From: Apostichopus japonicus
Lineage: Eukaryota; Echinodermata; Holothuroidea; Aspidochirotida; Stichopodidae
Length of the DNA: 64,000 bases
Direction of reading: 5' to 3'
NCBI RefSeq assembly: GCF_037975245.1
Contig: NC_092572.1
Coordinates: forward strand, 11,107,769 to 11,171,768
The notes beneath the pieces are model-generated. The model was not told the origin of the DNA. It searched no databases and saw nothing but the letters and a program-made list of their open reading frames with translations. This document shows positions 57,851-64,000 of the stretch, one piece after another. Numbering within the stretch: position 1 is the first letter of the stretch; the number at the start of each line of letters is the position of its first letter. The translations under genes and the position numbers were made by a program.

Positions 57851-59482
57851 ATGGCATATGCAAGGTTCTTCGTTCTGTTTGGAATCATTACCTTATGGCA
57901 CATTGAAATCTATAACGGTAAGTTTTCTAGCTCTACACAGTAAGACAACTTGTATCATTTTCTATGTTAATCTTGCCATTTATTATCTGCATGTAGCAAT
58001 GCAAAATGATAATAAAATGGAAAGTAATTGAACGTCCTTTAAAATATACAAAACGAAATTTGTGTACTCATTGTTATAATTGAACAATGTTGATTGTAGT
58101 CGTTTCTTTAACAACATATTTTTATGCTTAGTAATGCTTAGTAATACTAAATCGTGCAACTGATCAAGGTAATTTACCTTCAATACATATTCCGACTATT
58201 CCAGATAAATTTACATTTATAGGAATTATAAGTTGCAAAATTAAACTATTCCAGAAGAGTATGCTTGGTATTTATTAGTAGTGATTAGCTGTTGATTTGG
58301 TTATAGTACATAAACAATGTACACGGAATCGGTAAGCTATAATTTTTCCAGAGGAGAGAATAATAAATAGATTTTATAGTTGAATTTCATATTTACCATA
58401 ATTAGCCTCATTCAAGGATTGTGTGTTCGAATACCACCGTGGTAAGAAGATCGCCACCAATTATTGTTAATCTTTCTCTATAATGTATTCAAATTGATAC
58501 CCTTGCTATGTAATTATGTTGATAGCTTTATATTTTCTATGATCTTCACAAAAAGTAGAACAAAGACGTACTAAACTAAAAGGAGCGTTTATAGTATTAC
58601 ATTTCGACAGAGACACCGGTTTGATATTTAGATAAGTGCGTATCGTGGATTGCCTTTGAAACCATTTTGTTTACACTTTCATTTTTTCTTTGTTAGTTCA
58701 GGGATATGACGAATTGAAAACATTTAGATGTACGCAAACTCTCGTCACTAACGACAATGAGAAGATGAATGCCGATGTGAGCACAACATCATCTATAGGT
58801 ATGATACACTTAAACATATTATAGATTACCGAGTGATAATTTGTTTTTAGCATCTATCTAAACAATATATAGACTGGATAGAGTCACAGCCTCAGTCTGT
58901 TAATAACACTGTAAATTCTGTAAATATTAATGAAAATGACAATTACTATATTTTACCCCATGTAACGTGTTGATTAATACATTTGATACCACCTACATTT
59001 AGTTTGAAAGAAATTGAGTACAGTTCCACACACTGTGTTTGCAATATATTCGACAACGCAGGGTCTGAATGGGGCAGGGAGATGGTCCAGCTTTCTCAGT
59101 ATTTATGTTTTAGTAGCACAATAAATTGGATACCTTGTAACGAAAAGAACATGCCAAAAAAATGTGCCAACCTCCTCTTTCGCGAAAATTGTTAAGAATG
59201 GTAGTTTTAGACTTTTCCTTTTAATGAACATTTTAGTAACTTCTCATTTTGTGTCAAATTAATGAAATACTTCGCAATTTCCGTAATTTTCCAACAGTTA
59301 GTCAGCAGTACTGGCGTGATGATTATCGATGTGGGGGAAATTATCTCGCACCGAATGGCCGGGTTGCAGGGTGTAACGAAAATTCTTTGGATCCCTGTTG
59401 TTCAGATCATATGTGGTGTGGCATAGGAATTCTATTTTGCAATTGTACGTCGTGTGTAGATTTTAGACTTAATAACAACTGA
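57851..59482 (+). CDS. Small secreted Cys-rich protein, complete 3-exon gene
   Basis: Exons 57851-57917, 58697-58798 and 59298-59482 with good GT/AG sites, all phase 1 introns, give 117 residues and stop TGA (59480-59482). Exon 1 is a signal peptide (MAYARFFVLFGIITLW). Exon 2 is a short spacer with one Cys and a Thr/Ser-rich end. Exon 3 carries WRDDYRCGGNYLAPNG, DPCCSDHMWCG and FCNCTSCVDFR, a cysteine module (R-C-G..P-N-G..C..PCCS..WCG..C-x-C..C-x-D-x-R) that I know from modular proteins of echinoderms and amphioxus, usually beside fibrinogen-like or other lectin domains. Here it stands alone. Function unknown; probably an extracellular binding or defence protein. The other ATG at 57843 is out of frame. 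Confidence 0.82.
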
Positions 59483-61513
59483 AGTCAGACTTTTTACTTG
59501 TCAAACAATCAAATTGCGCAGTTTCATTTGTTTTCAATAGGAAAGAAACTTAAAATTCTCGACTATAAACTTGATATTCATTGAAAGAGTTGTACATTTT
59601 CGTGAGCGTATGCGTTATTGGATGATCGTATACGTTATTGTCTATCTGATATGTGCACTCCTTATACAGAGATAAGTGCCATCTTCATTATCTTGCATGT
59701 ATTATAACATAATTTAGAGTCATTTTATTACATATACGCATATGAAACTCTTGCAAATCCCATACCCTTAGTGAAAATGCGGAAGCGGCGTTATATCCGA
59801 AATGACTCTGCTCCAATTTACACCCATCCCGGGGCTCTACTCCCACAAAGGTAACTCAAGTACCGTGGGACAGTGGATCAGGACCTTGCGAAATAAGCCA
59901 GGTAACATTGATCACAACTACTAAATGAAGCAATATAGTCTAACAAGTTACTTCCAAAATAACAAATACAATAAAAAGATACTAAACGATATTTACCTTA
60001 TGTCATATACAATCAACTCTTCTTTATTACGGTATTTTATCGTCATATTTGATGACATTTAAATGATAGCAGTTGCGAGTGGCGCAGTATCAGCGTGAAA
60101 ATCCAATGATACACACCAGCGACGATTACTGTTAATTAGGTAACGGACCCACTGTTCAATAAGGAAGTACAAAAAGCTTCTCAATTTATATAAAACTTCG
60201 TGTTTTCATACTAATTATAATATTGCTTATTCGGTCTACGATTAACTTAAACGCCGAAGCACCTTCAAAAATGTTAGTTCTAATATTTTTACCATAGATT
60301 TGGTGTAGAATTTTCTGTATGTTCCATTTTTTAAAGACAAAATATGTGTGCAATATGTATGCACACCGTGCGAACTGTCTAAGTATCGTTTGTAGTTTAG
60401 CAATGCAGATGATGAAGTGTAAAAATTTAAACGTACTGTATAACTGACGTGAGATTAAATTTTAAATTGGTTTGGTTCCTTCGATCCATCTGGTAATATG
60501 AAAGACACATAAATAAGCATTAGCTTCTCGATTAAAAGACCCAAACCTCCACACCATCGCTAGAACAGATTTAGCGGAAATATTCCTTGGTGTGAAGGAT
60601 ATATATTCGTAGGAGGTGCACGTTTTTACTTGTGTTCATGTAAATTTACTTTCTATCGGATATATCTGCACAATTGAAACTATCTGTTATAATAAGGTGA
60701 TTGCAAAATGTAGACTGAAATACAATCAATTGGCCATAATTCAGAGCAAGTTACCACTACGTAACAGACGACATGTAATTTACATATAAATGACACCCAC
60801 TTAGGTAACATAAGAAAAACAATAACATAATTCCTAACTCTCTTACAACAGCACCTCCATACGTATTCTCGATAGACACCAACAGATAGAGATGTGACGT
60901 CACAAAGTATTTTGGAATTCACTGATTTGACTTTTACTGAGCAAGTATCCCTTTTATAAAAGTTCAGACACATATTATTTGTGCTCGTTAACATTTGATA
61001 ATTTATGATGTCTACGAACCTTTGTTCTTAATTATTTCAGCACTGGGACCTGTTTTCTATGTAGATGATATGTTGCAATACAAGCACTAACCTTGTAAGA
61101 ATGAATATACCTACATTTGCATAGCTGCGAAGATTTGTTAATGTTTATGAGTAATAACTTAAGATGAAGTTAACGTAATAAAAACATGTTAGAAGAAAAT
61201 CAATACGTGTAAAGGTACACTGTTTATATGTCTGTTATTGACTGAAACGGTACAACTTGCATATTGACAACATACACAAGTGATTATAGTTATCTCAGGC
61301 AACACTCTATAGAACACCCACATAGCAACAAGATGACGAGGAAATGAAGCAGCGCAAGTAGTCCATGAATGCTGGTTAAATAACATAGTAAATAATTTAA
61401 CATTTTAACACAAGGAAGTTGAGAGTAAGAAAACTTTTAAAACGAAAAGTAACAGTAAGTTAATATTTAACTACAACTACTCTTCCCGTGAGCTATTTTC
61501 ATGAAAATTTAGT
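59483..61513. other. No supported gene
   Basis: A GC-richer patch at 59770-59890 may be an old repeat. A minus-strand 104-codon frame at 60.7-61.0 kb lacks other support. Confidence 0.4.
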
Positions 61514-61575
61514 TTAGTCAACATGTGGTTCTTTCTCCACAAGACCTATAACTGCTCCACGAGACCTACGAATTC
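61514..61575 (-). pseudogene. Copy 1 of duplicated terminal exon, probably broken
   Basis: Nearly identical to 63339-63399, but one A-to-G change at the acceptor moves the first AG one base upstream, so the frame that reads IRRSRGAVIGLVEKEPHVD needs phase 1 instead of phase 2. With the phase seen in the neighbour copy it stops after three codons. Confidence 0.5.
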
Positions 61576-63193
61576 CTTGAAATGGAAAATAAATGATTAT
61601 GAAGATTGAAACACAATAAAAGAACAAAATGTAGGGTGTACTTTCCACTTCATTAGTTGTCGACTAATGTAAGCAGTCATAGAGCATAAAACATATTTCT
61701 GAAATTTATGGACAGATGGTTATATTTGTTTGAACTGCATTTACTGTCGCTCTTTACACAATTAGAGTAAGTAATTAAGATCTATCATCAAATATGACGG
61801 ACTAAGTTTTTAATCGTAAAATAATTCAAATAACCCGCAACATGTTACTAAATGATACGTATGGACAGATGGTTAACAAATATGACTGACTTAATTTTAC
61901 TCAATCTTAAAATAATTTAAATCACCTGCAACACTTATTAATATGATTCGTAGGGACAATTGGTTATCTTTAGTTGAACTACGTCTACTCTCGCTATCTA
62001 CGCTATCAGAAGTAGTTATTGAAATATTACATCAGGCATGACCAACTTACGTTTTACTCAATCGTAAAATTATTCAAATCACCTGCAACATTAAACTACT
62101 CATTTACAAATCATGTTTTAAAGTCAATAATACCAAAGTACGCTTTATCTGTGAACCTTGTTTCTCTTATCGTTGTCGAGGGATCATCTGCTAGTTATAT
62201 GAGATGAATAGAACGGCTCATTACTGCGAAGATAAATGAAAACATCGGGAGATAACGGATATGTACAATATGCAATAAGACAGTACATCATAACCACTAT
62301 CAAAACTTCAACTAAATAATAAATCTTTACACGGAAATGATGTCTGACTACACCCTGATAAATTTGATTCTATTTCAATTTCATATCTCTCCTCTGTGAT
62401 CGCAAGGACGCCACGTCAATTACTGTAGTAAGAGGCTATTATGACAAAGACGCTACGTCAATCAGGGTTGTCACATAATTGTTTTGACTCTACCATAATC
62501 GAAGCTTACTGAAGATTATTGAAGAGTATCGAAGTTTACGTCAACCGATGTGCTTATATGGTCTCAACGACTTTACTCCCATCAATGTGGTCATTTAAGT
62601 AGTGAAATACTCGTTGATCGGATTTGGCCGCAAGGACCATTGACAATCAATGTGGATATGTACTCATGACTTCTCTATGTCGTTAACGTAGGTCACATGA
62701 TCTCAATATCGATATGTCAGTCACCGTCGTCATATATTCTTGACGAGTTCTGACTCTGGCATTGAATTCACGACCCTTTTTATCGTTCTGCCACGCCATA
62801 CAGTGTCATGAGCGTGAACAAATTACATTGGAAAAGAAATACATAACATTCAACTGTTCGATAGGATTTAATTCATTCAGAGCTCTCTTTTTAACGAAAT
62901 TTCAACATCCATATAACATTAATAAGGTACTTGCCCGCTTTTCATATATATGTATCCTTCATCTTGTACGGGTGATGAGTCCATTCCCACATCTACATAT
63001 TTATGACTCGTGTCTAACTTACTGCAACTGGCGATAAGAAAGGATGTCTTCATTGTATATTGACTAAAACGCACAATTGGGATGAGTCTTAAAGTACCGG
63101 TACTGATAGTATGAACAGTATAAAATACATTATATAGTGGCGATAGCACTGGAAAAGTGACCAAACGGTTCCTTAACATTCTATTGAGAATAC

Positions 63194-63263
63194 ATGTTTT
63201 CCGTAATTCGTCGGCAGCAATGACTGGTCGAAGTAACTCAATAGGGGTATATCCTTTTTCATT
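63194..63263 (-). pseudogene. Copy 1 of ankyrin-like exon
   Basis: Shares NEKGYTPIELLRPVI with 63614-63669, then diverges (AADELRKTC). Its donor is weak and in a phase that does not suit either terminal exon well. Confidence 0.4.
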
Positions 63264-63338
63264 CTATGAAAAAATCATAAGTAAGTTAAATATAACTACA
63301 ACTACTCTTCCCGTGCGCTAAATTCATGAAAATTTAGT

Positions 63339-63924
63339 TTAGTCAACATGTGGTTCTTTCTCCACAAGACCTATAACTGCTCCACGAGACCTACGAATTC
63401 TTTGAAATGGAAAATAAATGATTAAGAAGATTGAAACACAATAAAAGAACAAAATGTAGGGTGTACTTTCCACTTCATTAGTTGTCGACTAATGTAAGCA
63501 GTCATAGAGCTAGAACACATTGCTGAAATTTATAGGTAGTTCGATAGGATTTAATTCATTCAGAGCTCTCTTTTTAACGAAATTTTAACATCCATGTAAC
63601 ATTGATAAGGTACTTGCCCGCATCAATGACTGGTCGAAGTAACTCAATAGGGGTATATCCTTTTTCATTCTATGAAAAAATCATTCCCGTGAAGCACATA
63701 GTAAAACTGGTAAACCGCACTTTATATTTAAGAATGTCGAACATACTGTGGTGTGCATGCAAGACTTGATTATTTTCTTTTTATTGCAAAATTCTAGGAT
63801 TCTCGTTTCAAAGGTTAAAGTATGTTTACCAAGTGTCAATATATACTTAGTATAATAATATGCATGTTACCTGGGACACGTTGATCTCATACGGCCAGTT
63901 ACCGAAACAGGATAGGACCCTGAT
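63339..63924 (-). CDS. C-terminal end of an ankyrin-like gene (continues past right edge)
   Basis: Three exons: 63871-63924 (IRVLSCFGNWPYEINVSQ, phase 0-0), 63614-63669 (NEKGYTPIELLRPVI, phase 0-2) and 63339-63399 (IRRSRGAVIGLVEKEPHVD, stop TAA at 63339-63341). All junctions keep frame. GYTPIELL matches the G-x-TPL-x-x-A start of an ankyrin repeat, and the preceding exon fits the end of the repeat before it. Last exon is basic then acidic. Family assignment rests on one repeat, so moderate only. Confidence 0.5.
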
Positions 63925-64000
63925 CTGTCTGCTATGTAGAAAATAGTGTAATAAAATAAAAAGCACACATGAGAACCCAGATGATTAAAATTAACCCGTC

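Larger units (their letters stand above)
61480..63690. repeat. Rearranged segmental duplication
   Basis: 61480-61690 matches 63300-63530; 62858-62940 (TCGATAGGATTTAATTCATT..) matches 63540-63622; 63215-63284 matches 63623-63692. The right copy is a compacted mosaic of three pieces that are far apart in the left copy. Confidence 0.85.

Noticed and set aside
60680-60994. 104-codon minus-strand frame with several Cys
   Set aside because: No splice support and no recognised pattern.

Overview
This is an AT-rich eukaryotic window with intron-split genes, long (TA)n tracts, satellite DNA and many transposon remnants. The gene content (a SUEL-type lectin, an Ig-domain receptor, a small secreted protein with a PCCS..WCG cysteine module, Ginger-like integrase sequence) suggests a marine invertebrate deuterostome. 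An echinoderm such as a sea cucumber is my best guess, but this is inference. The open-reading-frame view is nearly uninformative because exons are short. The gene models below come from reading splice sites and checking that intron phases join.

Left part (1-15 kb, + strand): one multi-exon gene enters from the left edge. Its first exons encode the end of a Gypsy/Ginger-type integrase with a GPY/F motif. Its middle exons encode a ubiquitin-specific protease (USP) domain with an intact Cys box, zinc CxxC pairs and His box. Its last exons encode an unrecognised acidic/helical region. Almost all junctions keep frame; one (about 4243-4370) is uncertain and decides between an integrase-only end and an integrase-USP fusion. 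Its introns and 3' flank hold five copies of one dispersed repeat of about 240 bp and one hAT MITE.

15-28 kb: no host gene that I can support. It holds a GC-rich cluster of TGTCC palindromes (17.56-17.77 kb) and a satellite made of a dimer of about 168 bp (about 18.5-24.15 kb). The satellite is interrupted by a hAT-like element that itself contains a dead LINE. Large (TA)n tracts follow.

28-39.4 kb (- strand): a secreted lectin gene whose nine exons give a continuous 376-residue frame. The order is signal peptide, short module, three duplicated Ser/Thr/Glu-rich linker exons, a Cys-rich module, a SUEL/rhamnose-binding lectin domain and a C-terminal tail. A very long (GGAT)n tract and several tandem repeats sit in its introns.

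40.7-44.2 kb (+ strand): a TATA-box promoter candidate, a short first exon and a possible last exon, plus a second copy of the hAT MITE with a perfect 8-bp target duplication. 45.2-45.96 kb holds a 5'-truncated LINE on the minus strand with its poly(A) and an 11-bp target duplication.

47.5-55.25 kb (- strand): an Ig-superfamily membrane receptor with signal peptide, three Ig domains, a transmembrane segment, and a cytoplasmic tail built from very small tyrosine-containing exons of alternating phase. The last two are homologous and cannot be joined in frame, so they are probably alternative. 57.85-59.48 kb (+ strand): a complete three-exon gene for a 117-residue secreted Cys-rich protein. Right edge (- strand): the end of an ankyrin-like gene, with duplicated terminal exons. 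Together the right half looks like a small neighbourhood of secreted or surface recognition genes.
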